DNA of 64,000 nucleotides from Alphaproteobacteria bacterium (GCA_028871455.1 JAGWNF010000018.1:1-64000), one strand, 5' to 3'. Shown: positions 46,971 to 56,350, counted from the first letter of the stretch. Notes: generated by a model from the sequence alone, not told the origin. Numbers and translations are program-made.

Positions 46971-48851
46971 TCAGGGATGCCGATCGCGATCACCGCCGCC
47001 GCCGGACGGCGGCGCCGGATGCTGAACTGACGCCGGCGGATGCGCGTGTGCGGGGTGCGCGGGCGCCAGATGTGCCGCCGCCGGTTGGACCGGCGCGCGC
47101 TGCCAGCCCTTGGGCGTCGGCGTGATGTGCGTCGTCTGCACCGGCCGCTGGACCGACGCCGGCGGCAGCGGATGGGCCGGTACGCGGCGCGACGGCGCTG
47201 TGAAGGGATGTGGAATCGGCGGCGGCCTCACCTGGGCTTGGCGCGTCGGCGTTGGCGGATGCACGGTCGCAGTCGGCGTCGGCGGCCGGGGCGCGACGGC
47301 GGTTGCCGGCGGATGCAGCGCGGGAGCCGGTGGACGCGCCTCGGGCGCGGCCGACGCGTGCTCGGGTGGGCGCATCGCAGTCGCCGGCGGCGGCGCGGCA
47401 TGCATCGGCGGCACGCTGGCCGGCCGTGCGGGTGGCACCGGCCCGCGATTGACCGTCGTCGCGGACGACGGCCGATTCGGCGTATGCGCTTCAGGCCGGG
47501 CAGTCGCATTCACGGCTTCGGGATGCGCCGCTGCACCGCGCGCTTCGCGCGTCGGCCGGACATGCGTGAGGCTGGTCATGGTCCGCGCCCGATCGAGATG
47601 CTGCGGATCGACGTGCAGCGCGGCATGCTGCACCGGCGCCGCGCCGGCGAAGGCGTGCGCCGGCACCACGGTCACGGCGCGCGCGTTGCGGAACTGCCCG
47701 GCCTGCGCGGAGCTGTAGCGATTGTTGATCACGACGTTGTTGGTGACGTGCGTGCTGTAGCGCACGTAGTTGACCTGCCGCACGTAAGTCGGCCCGGCGT
47801 GATACCACGGATGGAAGCGCTCGCCCGGTGCCAGCGGCACCCAGCCGACCGGCTCGCCGACCGAAATCGCAATGCCGAAACTGCCGCCGCCGATGAAGGC
47901 GACCAGCGCCGGTGCATAGACCGGCCGCGCGACATAAGCGCCTGGACACCATGCCCAGCGATCGCGGATGAAGGCCCAGCGGCCGTAGTGGAACGGCGCG
48001 AAGCCCCACGGCGCGTCGTCGATCCAGGTCCAGCCCCAGGGCGGGATCCAGACCCAGTGGCCGTAGCGGTAGGGCGCCCAACCGACCGGCACGGCCATCG
48101 GATACCAAACCTCGCCGTAGACCGGATCGGCGACCCACCGGCCGTAGCGATCGAGGTCCTCGTGGCCGGTCATGGTCGGCGGCACGAACCACGCGCTCGC
48201 CGTGGGTTGCAGCTCGCGGCGCTCGCGCTCGAGCGCCCAGTCGTCGAACGGCGTGGGCTCGGCCTCGACGAGCTGGAAGCCCGGCGGATTGCCGGTGACG
48301 ATGGCGCTTTCGCCGGCATCGACGGTTAGCGTCGCGCGCGGTCCGGCGACGCGCGCACGGCCCTGCAGCACGGTCACCGTCGCCTGATTGGCCGGCGCGC
48401 CGCCGGGACCGGGCTCGCCGGCGTCGACGTGGTAGCTGCCGGCGGCGAGCAGGTCGACCTCGCCCAGCGGCGTCAGCACCAGGATGCCGCCGGGCGGCAT
48501 CGCGATGACGTGGAGATTGACGGTGCCCTGATCGACGCGCAGCTGCGTCGCGGCGTCGTCCAGGCGCAGGATGTCGGCTTCGGTCGCCTGGTCGAGGCGC
48601 AGCTCGACCGCGCCGATCTGGATCTCGGCGCGCGATTGCGGCTCGGTCCAGAAACCCTCGCCGGTGGTGACCGGATAGTTCACCATCGCCCGCAACCATT
48701 GGTCCTCGCCGGCCGCGTGCAGCGAGACGGTGCCTTCGATGTAGCTCAGCCGGCCGACGCGGGCGGGCGGATCTGCCAAGCCTTGCGCGGCGAGCGGCGG
48801 CGTCAGCAGTAGCACCGCGCCGAGCGCGGCGGCGATGGCGGTGGTCCTCAT
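46971..48851 (-). CDS. FecR-domain / DUF6600 exported protein with Pro-Ala-His-rich tail
   Basis: A 626-residue protein. It begins with a signal peptide (cleavage near LAAQG), a FecR-like domain (about residues 30-180), and a DUF6600 core (about 220-400) rich in tryptophan and tyrosine: YGRWVADPVYGEVWYPMAVP, YGHWVWIPPWGWTWIDDAPW. The last 180 residues are low-complexity, rich in P, A, H, T and R. Likely a secreted or surface structural protein; function unknown. Confidence 0.82.
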   Translation of the reverse strand: MRTTAIAAALGAVLLLTPPLAAQGLADPPARVGRLSYIEGTVSLHAAGEDQWLRAMVNYPVTTGEGFWTEPQSRAEIQIGAVELRLDQATEADILRLDDAATQLRVDQGTVNLHVIAMPPGGILVLTPLGEVDLLAAGSYHVDAGEPGPGGAPANQATVTVLQGRARVAGPRATLTVDAGESAIVTGNPPGFQLVEAEPTPFDDWALERERRELQPTASAWFVPPTMTGHEDLDRYGRWVADPVYGEVWYPMAVPVGWAPYRYGHWVWIPPWGWTWIDDAPWGFAPFHYGRWAFIRDRWAWCPGAYVARPVYAPALVAFIGGGSFGIAISVGEPVGWVPLAPGERFHPWYHAGPTYVRQVNYVRYSTHVTNNVVINNRYSSAQAGQFRNARAVTVVPAHAFAGAAPVQHAALHVDPQHLDRARTMTSLTHVRPTREARGAAAHPEAVNATARPEAHTPNRPSSATTVNRGPVPPARPASVPPMHAAPPPATAMRPPEHASAAPEARPPAPALHPPATAVAPRPPTPTATVHPPTPTRQAQVRPPPIPHPFTAPSRRVPAHPLPPASVQRPVQTTHITPTPKGWQRAPVQPAAAHLAPAHPAHAHPPASVQHPAPPSGGGGDRDRHP

Positions 48852-48984
48852 CGGGTCCTCGTCTGTCTTATGCCCGGGCCGGCGATATCGTCCCTACGGC
48901 GAATGGGCGAAGTATGGCTGCGGCGTGGCGGAACTGCGACCGAAATGACGGCGGCCGCCCGCGCGGGGCGGTTGTCGGAACGAC

Positions 48985-49161
48985 GCGGCGCCGCAGGGCC
49001 GCGATCTGGGCGAGGTCGCGACGACGATGCCGGCCTTCGCGCTCGGCGCGGTCGCCGGCCTTATCGGCGTGCTCATCGTCACCGGCCTCGACCGGCCGAT
49101 CGAGGCGTTTCTGGTCAACGCCTCGCCGCTCTGGCTGACGCAGCTGACGACGCGATTCTGA
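48985..49161 (+). pseudogene. 3' remnant of a ccdA-like cytochrome c biogenesis gene
   Basis: In one frame the sequence reads QGRDLGEVATTMPAFALGAV and continues AGLIGVLIVTGLDRPIEAFL, then VNASPLWLTQLTTRF and stop. The first part matches the late periplasmic loop and helix of CcdA/DsbD-type proteins, and the last part their final helix and C-terminus. Roughly 60 residues between them are deleted, and everything before is missing. An ATG at 49027 would give only 44 residues. Not expected to be functional. Confidence 0.65.
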
Positions 49162-49222
49162 CCGATGCGGACCGCCTGCCCGGCTTGTCCGCGACGGCCG
49201 CCTGCCCTATGGTCCGGCTCAC

Positions 49223-49299
<77 letters not shown>

Positions 49300-49490
49300 G
49301 CTTGCCCGCCCGACCACCTCGGAATCCCCCGCGCTTCGGCCCGATTTCCGCCGGTCCGTAACGTTGCCGTGATCCGCCGCCAAGCCTCTATGTTGCCGGC
49401 AGCCGACCTCCTACACTCGCCACGATTTGCGCCGGGTCGCCGTTCCCGGACCGACACCGCGCGAATGAACTCAATCGAAGGAGGGGCGTG

Positions 49491-49943
49491 ATGGGTGGGG
49501 GATTGTCTCGGCGGGCCGTCGTCGCGTTCGCGGCCCTGATTTGTGTCGCATGGATGGGATCGGCGCACGCGGCGTCGATGAAATTCAAGGTGCCGCTGAT
49601 GGGCTCGGAGGAAGTTCCGGCGGTGATGAGCAAAGCCAAAGCCACGGCATACCTGACGTGGAATCCGAGCACGCGGATCGTCACTTGGCACATCGTCTAT
49701 AGCAAACTGTCGAGCCCGGCGACCATGGCGCATTTCCATAACGGCGCCATGGGCAAGGACGGACCGGTCATGATCTGGCTCACCAAGAAGGGCGAGCCGG
49801 TGAAGAGCCCGATCAACGGCAAGGCGACGCTGTCGCCGGAGCAAGCGCAGCAATTCGAGGCCGGCGACTGGTACATCAACGTCCACAGCAAGGATCATCC
49901 GGCAGGCGAGATTCGCGGCCAGGTGACTCCGCCGAAGGGCTGA
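49491..49943 (+). CDS. CHRD-domain exported protein
   Basis: A 150-residue protein with a signal peptide (cleavage near SAHAAS) and a CHRD domain: FKVPLMGSEEVPAV, LTWNPSTRIVTWHIVYSKL, MAHFHNGAMGKDG and DWYINVHSKDHPAGEIRGQV. CHRD domains occur in secreted proteins and may bind metals through the histidines. A GAAGGAGG site precedes the ATG. Confidence 0.9.
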   Translation: MGGGLSRRAVVAFAALICVAWMGSAHAASMKFKVPLMGSEEVPAVMSKAKATAYLTWNPSTRIVTWHIVYSKLSSPATMAHFHNGAMGKDGPVMIWLTKKGEPVKSPINGKATLSPEQAQQFEAGDWYINVHSKDHPAGEIRGQVTPPKG

Positions 49944-49950
49944 CGGTCAG

Positions 49951-50601
49951 TTAAAGGAAGTTCACCAGCGCCGCGGTCACGGCGACGCTGACGCCGAAGA
50001 CGACGAGCGCGCGGAGCGGTCCGACCAGGGTCGGCGCCCGCGCGCTTGTCGGCAGTGTCTTGCGGCCAGTGATCATCGGCAGCACCAGGTTCTGCCGCTT
50101 CACCGCCCAGTAGACGGCGACTGCGAGAACGTGCAACGCGATCGCCACCACCAAGATGTCCCAAAACACGGCGTGCAGCGCGTCGATGAGATTGGCGATC
50201 GGCGCCGGCACGATCGGGGTCAACGGTCCCGAATCGGCGATGTCGTTGCTGTCATAAAGGCCCGTCAGTGTCTCGCCGAGCAGCAGCGCGACGAGCAGGA
50301 CGACCATCAAGCTGCCGGCGGGATTGTGGCCGAGCTGGCGGTCGGGCTCGCGCCGGAAGACGTGACGCAAATGCGTCAGGGCGGCGCGCGGCGTGGCGAC
50401 GAAGCGGGCGAAACGTGCCGTCTCGCTGCCGACAAACCCCCACATGACGCGGAAGAGCACGAGCGCCAGCAGCGCATAGCCGGCACGCAGGTGCCAGTCC
50501 ATCAGATCGAACCGCCACGTCGCATAGGCGGCGGCGACCAGCATCGCTGCAAGCCAGTGGAAGAAACGCGTCGGCGCATCCCAGATCGGGATTTTCCGCA
50601 A
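49951..50601 (-). CDS. b-type cytochrome (cytochrome b561/Ni-Fe hydrogenase cytb-like)
   Basis: A 216-residue inner-membrane protein with four to five helices. DAPTRFFHWLAAMLVAAAYA, WHLRAGYALLALVLFRVMWG and the later ALHVLAVAVYW supply the haem-ligand histidines of the bacterial cytochrome b561 family. It passes electrons between quinols and periplasmic partners. Converges on the CHRD gene, 8 bp apart. Confidence 0.88.
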   Translation of the reverse strand: MRKIPIWDAPTRFFHWLAAMLVAAAYATWRFDLMDWHLRAGYALLALVLFRVMWGFVGSETARFARFVATPRAALTHLRHVFRREPDRQLGHNPAGSLMVVLLVALLLGETLTGLYDSNDIADSGPLTPIVPAPIANLIDALHAVFWDILVVAIALHVLAVAVYWAVKRQNLVLPMITGRKTLPTSARAPTLVGPLRALVVFGVSVAVTAALVNFL

Positions 50602-50709
50602 GAGCCGCCTGCCTGCCGACGATCTTAGCGCCGGCGGCGCGACCGCGCCGCAACGCCGTCGAATGCCCGCGCCGACCGCAGCCGAAGGCGGGAGGCGTCC
50701 CGGGCCGGC

Positions 50710-51315
50710 CTAGAACTTGACCTGCGGGCAGCCGGGCACCGGCGGGCCACGGTAATCGACGCCGCCCGGCAGCGTCGGATGGAGGATGTCGCCGCAGCGC
50801 ACATGTGTGTGGGCCACGGCGACGTGCCGGTCGGCCGCCATCGAGCGTTTGGCGTAATAGTCCACCCGGCGCAGCTCGGCGACGCATTGCGCATCCGAGG
50901 CGGCGTGCTGCGCCGCTTCGAGGTGGCGCTTGGCGGCGTCGGTGTTGGGTCCGGGTTTGAGCTTGGTGTTGACGAACTCCGCCGCCTTGGGCAATTGCGC
51001 GCAGGTGATCCGGGATTTCGATTTTGCCGGTGCCGCCGGCCGTGCCTGCGCATTCGCCGCCGCGCGCCGATCGGCCGCCATCGAGCGCTTGGTGTAGTAG
51101 TCGACCTTGCGCAATTCGGCGACGCATTGCGCGTCGGAAGTGGCGTGCTGCGCTGCTTCGAGATGGCGTTTGGCGGCGTCGGTGTTGGGACCCGGCCTGA
51201 GCTTAGTGTTGACGAACGCGGCCGCCTTGGGCAGTTGCGCACAAGTGATCTGTGCCTGCGCCATACCGGGCGCCACCAGCAATCCGATGACCAGCATCGC
51301 CAGACGGATGCGCAT
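50710..51315 (-). CDS. Exported protein with two near-identical repeats
   Basis: A 201-residue protein. Residues 1-21 form a signal peptide (APGMAQA). Residues 23-84 and 103-164 are copies of one 62-residue unit, starting ITCAQLPKAA and ending KRSMAADR, differing at six positions. Each copy has two cysteines. The linker is A/P/K rich. The C-terminus (CGDILHPTLPGGVDYRGPPV) is unique. No family recognised. The ATG at 51315 places the signal sequence. Confidence 0.75.
   Translation of the reverse strand: MRIRLAMLVIGLLVAPGMAQAQITCAQLPKAAAFVNTKLRPGPNTDAAKRHLEAAQHATSDAQCVAELRKVDYYTKRSMAADRRAAANAQARPAAPAKSKSRITCAQLPKAAEFVNTKLKPGPNTDAAKRHLEAAQHAASDAQCVAELRRVDYYAKRSMAADRHVAVAHTHVRCGDILHPTLPGGVDYRGPPVPGCPQVKF
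50824..51249 (-). repeat. Tandem 186-bp duplication within the exported protein gene
   Basis: Two copies, at 51249-51064 and 51009-50824, have highly similar DNA as well as protein sequence, separated by a 54-bp linker. The similarity of the DNA suggests a recent duplication or gene conversion. Confidence 0.85.
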
Positions 51316-51399
51316 TCCGGTTTCTCCTTCGGTCGCTTCAACGCGCGGACTGCGCTGCGATAGCGCCGAATCGCGGCGTAATTGCGGCAAGGTGCGGCG

Positions 51400-51504
51400 C
51401 TAATCCGCCGCCCGCGGCAAGATACGCTTGTCGATCTCGTCCAGCGTGGCACCGAGCCGCGCGTCGTCGGGATCGGCGAGGGCCGCAGCGCGCGCATTCG
51501 CCAC
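51400..51504 (-). CDS. Possible 34-residue small ORF after the sirtuin gene
   Basis: From a GTG at 51504 the frame reads MANARAAALADPDDARLGAT, then LDEIDKRILPRAAD and stop. The helical, acidic composition looks protein-like. In frame it extends back into the end of the sirtuin gene, so it may be a coupled small gene or the tail of a lost one. No clear ribosome site. Confidence 0.25.
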   Translation of the reverse strand: MANARAAALADPDDARLGATLDEIDKRILPRAAD

Positions 51505-51515
51505 GGCATCTACCG

Positions 51516-52226
51516 TCAGTGCGTAGCCAGGACCTCGGCGACGAACGCCGGTACGATCTCGGTCGCCTTGCCATAACGCGTCTCGGCGAAATGGCTGCGG
51601 GCGAGCGACGGTTCGAGGTTAAGTTCGACAGTGCGCGCACCCGCGGCATTGGCTTCAGCGACGAAACTGGCCGCCGGGTAGACGTTGCCTGAGGTGCCGA
51701 TCGACACGAACAGGTCGCATCCGCTCAGGGCCTCGCCGATGCGCGCCATCTCGAGCGGCATCTCGCCGAACCAGACGACGTGCGGCCGCAGCCCGCCGGC
51801 CTTGGCACAGGCGTCGCACGCGGCGTCAACCGACAGGTCGGTGTCGTTCGGCACGACCGCGCCGCAAGCGGTACAGCGCACCTTGCGCATCTCGCCGTGC
51901 ATGTGAATGAGTCGCGTCGAGCCGGCGCGCTCGTGCAGATCGTCGATGTTCTGCGTCACCAGCAGGAATTCGCCCGGCCAGCGCCGCTCGAGCTCTGCCA
52001 GCGCCGCGTGCGCCGCATTGGGCTTGACGTGACCCGCCAGTAGGTTGCGCCGACGCATATTGTAGAACGCGTGTACCTTGCACGGATCGCGCGCGAAGGC
52101 CTCCGGCGTCGCCACGTCCTCGACGCGGTACTTCGACCAGATGCCATTCGGATCGCGGAAGGTATCAAGGCCGGATTCCTGCGATATGCCGGCGCCAGTG
52201 AGGACGACGAGAGCGGCTGCGCTCAT
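51516..52226 (-). CDS. cobB: NAD-dependent protein deacylase (Sir2/CobB)
   Basis: A 236-residue sirtuin: LVVLTGAGISQESGLDTFRD, the TQNIDDLHERAG motif with catalytic HMHGE, and a zinc site C-x2-C and C-x2-C (VRCTACG, DAACDAC). HAFYNMRRRNLL carries the Tyr and Arg that mark class III deacylases, so desuccinylation is likely besides deacetylation. Probably co-transcribed with the MOSC gene four bases upstream. Confidence 0.93.
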   Translation of the reverse strand: MSAAALVVLTGAGISQESGLDTFRDPNGIWSKYRVEDVATPEAFARDPCKVHAFYNMRRRNLLAGHVKPNAAHAALAELERRWPGEFLLVTQNIDDLHERAGSTRLIHMHGEMRKVRCTACGAVVPNDTDLSVDAACDACAKAGGLRPHVVWFGEMPLEMARIGEALSGCDLFVSIGTSGNVYPAASFVAEANAAGARTVELNLEPSLARSHFAETRYGKATEIVPAFVAEVLATH

Positions 52227-52230
52227 CCTC

Positions 52231-52971
52231 CTATAATAGCCGGATCTCCTGCCCCCGCGTGATGGTCTCCGTGCCCAACGGCGTCGCCAGGAACCCCATG
52301 ACCTCGAACACGCCGCGCTGCGGCGAACCGCCATAACCGCGTTTCTTGAGCAGCGCCGCTAACGCCTCCAGCACCGGCAGGTCGCGCTGGCCGGTCGCCG
52401 GATTGGCCTCGATCGCCTGGCACCGCTCGCAGGCGTCCTGAACCCGCAGCCGCAGATGGCCGACCATGAACTCGCGCGTGCCGGGATAAGCGTCCGCCCA
52501 AGCCAATTCGGAGAATGGCTTGCCGTCGTCGTACCAGATGTTCATCCGGAACCGGTCGGGATCGATCGTCCAGCCGGTTTCGGCCGCAAGCGCGCGCACC
52601 GACGCCAGGTTGAGGAACGAGATCGTCGGACCGAACTCGTGCGGATCGGTATCGACCATGTTGAACCGGTTCTTGGTATCGACCGTCGTGACCTCCGTCT
52701 CGCCGATCGCGGTCGCGACCGTCTTCAACCAGGCCGAGTCCGGCGCGCCGCCCGAGAATTCCGGCGTCTGCATGGCCATCGCGGGCGTGTTCATGCAGAC
52801 CCGAAAATGGATTTTCGGCGCCCAGCCCTCGCCCTGGCGGCCGTTGCGTTTGATGGCGAAGCGGCGATCGCCGACGACGCCGACGGCCGGATTGACGTCC
52901 AGTGAGTCCGGACGCTGGCCGCGCGCGCCCTTCACCGGGAACCTGCAGATCTCTTCGACTTTTGGTGGCAT
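52231..52971 (-). CDS. MOSC-domain protein
   Basis: A 246-residue protein with an N-terminal MOSC beta-barrel segment (EICRFPVKGARGQRPDSLDV, VVGDRRFAIKR) and a C-terminal MOSC domain holding the conserved cysteine in LRVQDACERCQAIEANPATG. Such proteins bind the molybdenum cofactor and transfer sulfur or reduce N-hydroxylated compounds. The ATG at 52971 aligns with the family start. First gene of the pair with cobB. Confidence 0.85.
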   Translation of the reverse strand: MPPKVEEICRFPVKGARGQRPDSLDVNPAVGVVGDRRFAIKRNGRQGEGWAPKIHFRVCMNTPAMAMQTPEFSGGAPDSAWLKTVATAIGETEVTTVDTKNRFNMVDTDPHEFGPTISFLNLASVRALAAETGWTIDPDRFRMNIWYDDGKPFSELAWADAYPGTREFMVGHLRLRVQDACERCQAIEANPATGQRDLPVLEALAALLKKRGYGGSPQRGVFEVMGFLATPLGTETITRGQEIRLL

Positions 52972-53068
52972 CGTGACAATACCCTCGACTTGAAAGAACG
53001 GACCGCCGATTGCGCCCGACACCGGTTGCGCCGGCGCCGAGCGGCAATCAGCGGCGGCTACGCCGGCT

Positions 53069-54475
53069 TCACGCGACCGCGTCCTCGAAGTGGGCGTGGA
53101 TGCGCTCGAGATCGGCCTGGACCTGCTCGATCGCCGTCGGCTTGCGGCGGTAGCAGTAGAAGATCCAGGTGATGCCGATCGCGAGATAGACCAGGAAGCC
53201 GTACGGGAAGTACTTCACCGGCGGATCGGGGATCGGATAGACGCTGCCAACCGCCGGAATCGCCAGCAGCACGAGCGCCGCGGCGCAGCCAACGACGTCC
53301 TTGGTCTTCAGCTCACCGATGCGCTTCAGATAGACCGGTGCGGCGACCGTGATCAACGCATAGGCCACCATAAAGCCGAATGCCGCGCACGTGCCGACGT
53401 AGTTGAACCCGTCGAGCGGTGCGATGCCGCCGAGATGCATCGCCGTCGGAATGCCGAAGGCGAGCGCCGCCATCAGACCGATGGCGACGTGCGGCGTCTC
53501 GTTCTTCTCGTGCGCGCCGGCCGTCGCCGCGTGAAACAGGCCGTGGCGACCCATCGCGTAGATGACGCGGCCACCGGCGTTGATGCACGACAGGCAGAGC
53601 GCGAAGAAGCTCAGCATGGCGCCGATCGAGAGGGGGATCTGCAACAACGGCACGTGCGACAGTGTGGCGAGCACGTTGAGCGGTGCGTCGATCTTGTCGA
53701 GCGTGTCCTTGTAGCTGTGCGTGCCCAAGACCTCGACATAAGTGACGACGACGAAGAACAGGCCCGAGATCAGAAGGCTCCAGTACACGGAGCGCGGAAT
53801 CGTCTTGAGCGGGTTCTTGGCTTCATCGCCGAAGGCGGTCGCCGATTCGAATCCGACCAGGCTGAAGATCGCCACTACCACGCCAAGGCCGATGCTCGAC
53901 CACGGCAATGTGCCGACGTTGAACTGCGTGCTGTCGAACGCAAACTGATGATGGAACAGCACGATGGCGCACAGTAGCAGAATGAAAGACATGGATATGC
54001 CTTCGAGCGCCAGGGTGAGGATCAGGGACATCGTGACGTTCTTCCACGCGCAGTACCATCCGATGCCGACGCAGGCGGCGAAGAGCACGATGTACGGCAC
54101 GTGGACGCCGGCCATGCCGAGCAGCGTGTCGGCGAAGATCGAAAATCCATGGACGCCGGCCATCGAGATGCCGAGATAGGCCCAGATCAGTGCCCAGCCG
54201 CTGATGCCGCCGGCCGCGAGGCCGAGGCCGCGGCAGGTATAGGCGTACATCGAACCGGACGTCGTCGATCGCCGCGCGAACTGGTTGAGATTGTAGCCGA
54301 CGAACAGGAGCATGATCGTGCCTAGAGCGTAGGACAGCCAACTCCAGTCGCCGGTGTTCGAGTACATCACCGGCACGATGAGCGCCGCGGTCATGGTCGG
54401 TGAGATCAGCGCCACGTTCTGCGCCAACAGCTCATAGAAATTCAGGCAATTCGGCCTCAATCGAGAAACAGACAT
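53069..54475 (-). CDS. APC-family amino acid/amine permease
   Basis: A 468-residue protein with 12 predicted helices. ARRSTTSGSMYAYTCRGLG is the APC substrate-binding helix 1b region, and LVGFESATAFGDEAKNP the conserved helix 6-loop motif. Such permeases import amino acids or polyamines. Divergent from a MocR regulator 150 bp away, which likely controls it. Confidence 0.88.
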   Translation of the reverse strand: MSVSRLRPNCLNFYELLAQNVALISPTMTAALIVPVMYSNTGDWSWLSYALGTIMLLFVGYNLNQFARRSTTSGSMYAYTCRGLGLAAGGISGWALIWAYLGISMAGVHGFSIFADTLLGMAGVHVPYIVLFAACVGIGWYCAWKNVTMSLILTLALEGISMSFILLLCAIVLFHHQFAFDSTQFNVGTLPWSSIGLGVVVAIFSLVGFESATAFGDEAKNPLKTIPRSVYWSLLISGLFFVVVTYVEVLGTHSYKDTLDKIDAPLNVLATLSHVPLLQIPLSIGAMLSFFALCLSCINAGGRVIYAMGRHGLFHAATAGAHEKNETPHVAIGLMAALAFGIPTAMHLGGIAPLDGFNYVGTCAAFGFMVAYALITVAAPVYLKRIGELKTKDVVGCAAALVLLAIPAVGSVYPIPDPPVKYFPYGFLVYLAIGITWIFYCYRRKPTAIEQVQADLERIHAHFEDAVA

Positions 54476-54581
54476 GGGTCAAACCCCTTTTGCGACTGGC
54501 GACCACCCGCGCCACGTCGGGGCCCGACCTCCCTTGCGCGATCGTTTTTGCTCGACCGTCGCCAAAGGCTATGCACGTAAT

Positions 54582-54624
54582 GGACCAGCCTAAACATCCA
54601 GTTTTTAAAACCTGAGGGGTCCAG
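54582..54624. promoter_or_regulatory. Putative MocR operator between permease and regulator
   Basis: Three CTGG boxes lie in the same orientation (minus strand): CTGGACC (54624-54618), CTGGAT (54601-54596) and CTGGTCC (54588-54582). Together they also form an inverted TGGACC/GGTCCA pair. Multiple spaced half-sites between a MocR gene and its target are expected for these dimeric regulators. The TTG start at 54625 abuts the last box. Confidence 0.45.
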
Positions 54625-56103
54625 TTGCTGCGCCCATGGCCGTTCAAGATCACGATCCGCCGGCGCGGTCGCCTGCCGGTCTATCTGCAGATCGCCTACG
54701 CCCTGATCGAGGAAATCCGCCGCGGCCGGCTGGCGCCCGGCAGTGCCCTGCCGGGCACGCGCGAACTGGCGGAAGACTTGGGACTCAACCGCAAGACCGT
54801 GATCGACGCCTACGACGAGCTGCGCGCGCAGGGTTGGGTCAAAAGCGACCGCACGCGCGGCACCTTCGTCTCCGCTGAGCTTCCGACCGTCGAAGAGAAC
54901 GGCGGCCGATCCGGGTCGCCGGCGCGACACATGCCGGATCAGCCCGACTTCCGTCTGGTGGGCACCGCGCCCAATATTTCGGCATTCCTGCCTGAAAAAA
55001 ATCTCCTGGTGTTCGACGATGGCGCGCCCGACACGCGGCAAGTACCGGTGGTGGCGCTCGCCCGCGCCTACCGCTCGGCGCTGAGCCGCGCGGCGCAGCA
55101 TAACGCGCTGGGCTACGGCGATCCGCGTGGCTCTTTGGCGCTGCGCGAGGCGGTGTCGACCATGCTCAACATCGACCGCGGCCTCAGCACCACGCCCGAC
55201 AACATCTGCCTGACGCGCGGCAGCCAGATGGCGATCTACCTCGCCACCCGCATCCTTGCCGGACCGCGCGATCCGGTCGTCATGGAAGAGCTCAGCTATC
55301 CACCGGCGCGCGAGGCGTTTCGCGCGGTGGGCGCCGAGGTGCTGTCTGTCGGTCTCGACGGCTCCGGCATGCGCCTCGACGAGCTCGAATCGACCTGCCG
55401 CAAGACGCGCGTGCGCGCGGTCTACGTCACGCCGCATCACCAGTTTCCGACGACGGTGCTGCTGAAACCGGACCGTCGGCTCCGCCTGCTCGCACTCGCC
55501 GACCAATTCGGTTTCGCCATCGTCGAGGACGATTACGATCACGAATTTCACTTCGTCCATCGGCCAATGTGGCCGCTGGCGAGCGTCGATCCTTGGGGCA
55601 AGGTCGTCTATATCGGCTCGATGTCGAAGTTGCTCACGCCGAGCCTGCGGTTGGGCTATATCGCGGCGCCAAAGGCATTCATCGACCGCGCGGCTGCCGA
55701 GATCATGATGATCGACCGGCAGGGCGACCCGGCGACCGAGCACGCGGTCGCCGAGCTGATCGCCGACGGCGAGCTGCACCGTCACACGCGCAAGACGATG
55801 CGGCTTTATGCCGAGCGCCGCCTGCTGATGGCCAAGCTTCTGACTGAACGCTTCGCGGGCCGTGTTGAATTCGGCCTGCCCGACGGCGGACTCGCCGTGT
55901 GGGTAAAATTCACCGACAAGATCGATATGAGTGCGCTGGCCGAGGCGGCCCACGCCAAGGGCGTCAAGATCCAGCCGGGCGGCGCCTTCGCCATATCCGG
56001 CAAGCCCATCCGTGCGACGCGGCTCGGCTTCGCCAGCATGAATGCGACCGAGCTCAGCACGGCGACGCGCCGGCTGTGCCAGGCGCTGGACGCGGTCGCG
56101 TGA
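54625..56103 (+). CDS. MocR-type regulator (GntR HTH fused to aminotransferase-like domain)
   Basis: A 492-residue protein. Residues 18-80 form a GntR winged helix (PVYLQIAYALIEEIRRGRLA, LGLNRKTVIDAYDELRAQGW). The rest is a fold-type I PLP domain with VYIGSMSKLLTPSLRLGYIA carrying the PLP lysine. MocR proteins sense an amine or amino acid through PLP and usually regulate the neighbouring transporter or transaminase. Starts with TTG after an AGGGG site; an in-frame ATG is not available before the HTH. Confidence 0.88.
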   Translation: MLRPWPFKITIRRRGRLPVYLQIAYALIEEIRRGRLAPGSALPGTRELAEDLGLNRKTVIDAYDELRAQGWVKSDRTRGTFVSAELPTVEENGGRSGSPARHMPDQPDFRLVGTAPNISAFLPEKNLLVFDDGAPDTRQVPVVALARAYRSALSRAAQHNALGYGDPRGSLALREAVSTMLNIDRGLSTTPDNICLTRGSQMAIYLATRILAGPRDPVVMEELSYPPAREAFRAVGAEVLSVGLDGSGMRLDELESTCRKTRVRAVYVTPHHQFPTTVLLKPDRRLRLLALADQFGFAIVEDDYDHEFHFVHRPMWPLASVDPWGKVVYIGSMSKLLTPSLRLGYIAAPKAFIDRAAAEIMMIDRQGDPATEHAVAELIADGELHRHTRKTMRLYAERRLLMAKLLTERFAGRVEFGLPDGGLAVWVKFTDKIDMSALAEAAHAKGVKIQPGGAFAISGKPIRATRLGFASMNATELSTATRRLCQALDAVA

Positions 56104-56110
56104 GGCGGCG

Positions 56111-56350
56111 ATGACGCTCGATCTGCTGACGCTCTTCGGTCTGTTCGCCGTCACCGCGATGCTGGTGACCTATGCGCTGGAAGCTCGCCATCCACACTTC
56201 ATCCTGGCTTTCGCCGCCGCCTGCCTGCTCGGCTCGGTCTATGGCTTCCTGCAGGGCGCATGGCCCTTCGGCCTGGTCGAGGCGATCTGGGCCGCCGTCG
56301 CCGCGCACCGTTGGTGGCGGGCGGGCATTCGGCGCGGTGCGGTCGATTGA
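56111..56350 (+). CDS. Small membrane protein (79 aa)
   Basis: Two to three hydrophobic helices (MTLDLLTLFGLFAVTAMLVT, then FILAFAAACLLGSVYGFL and GLVEAIWAAVAAHRWW) and a basic tail. Similar short proteins are found in alphaproteobacteria without known role. Starts 7 bp after the MocR gene, so possibly co-transcribed. Confidence 0.65.
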   Translation: MTLDLLTLFGLFAVTAMLVTYALEARHPHFILAFAAACLLGSVYGFLQGAWPFGLVEAIWAAVAAHRWWRAGIRRGAVD

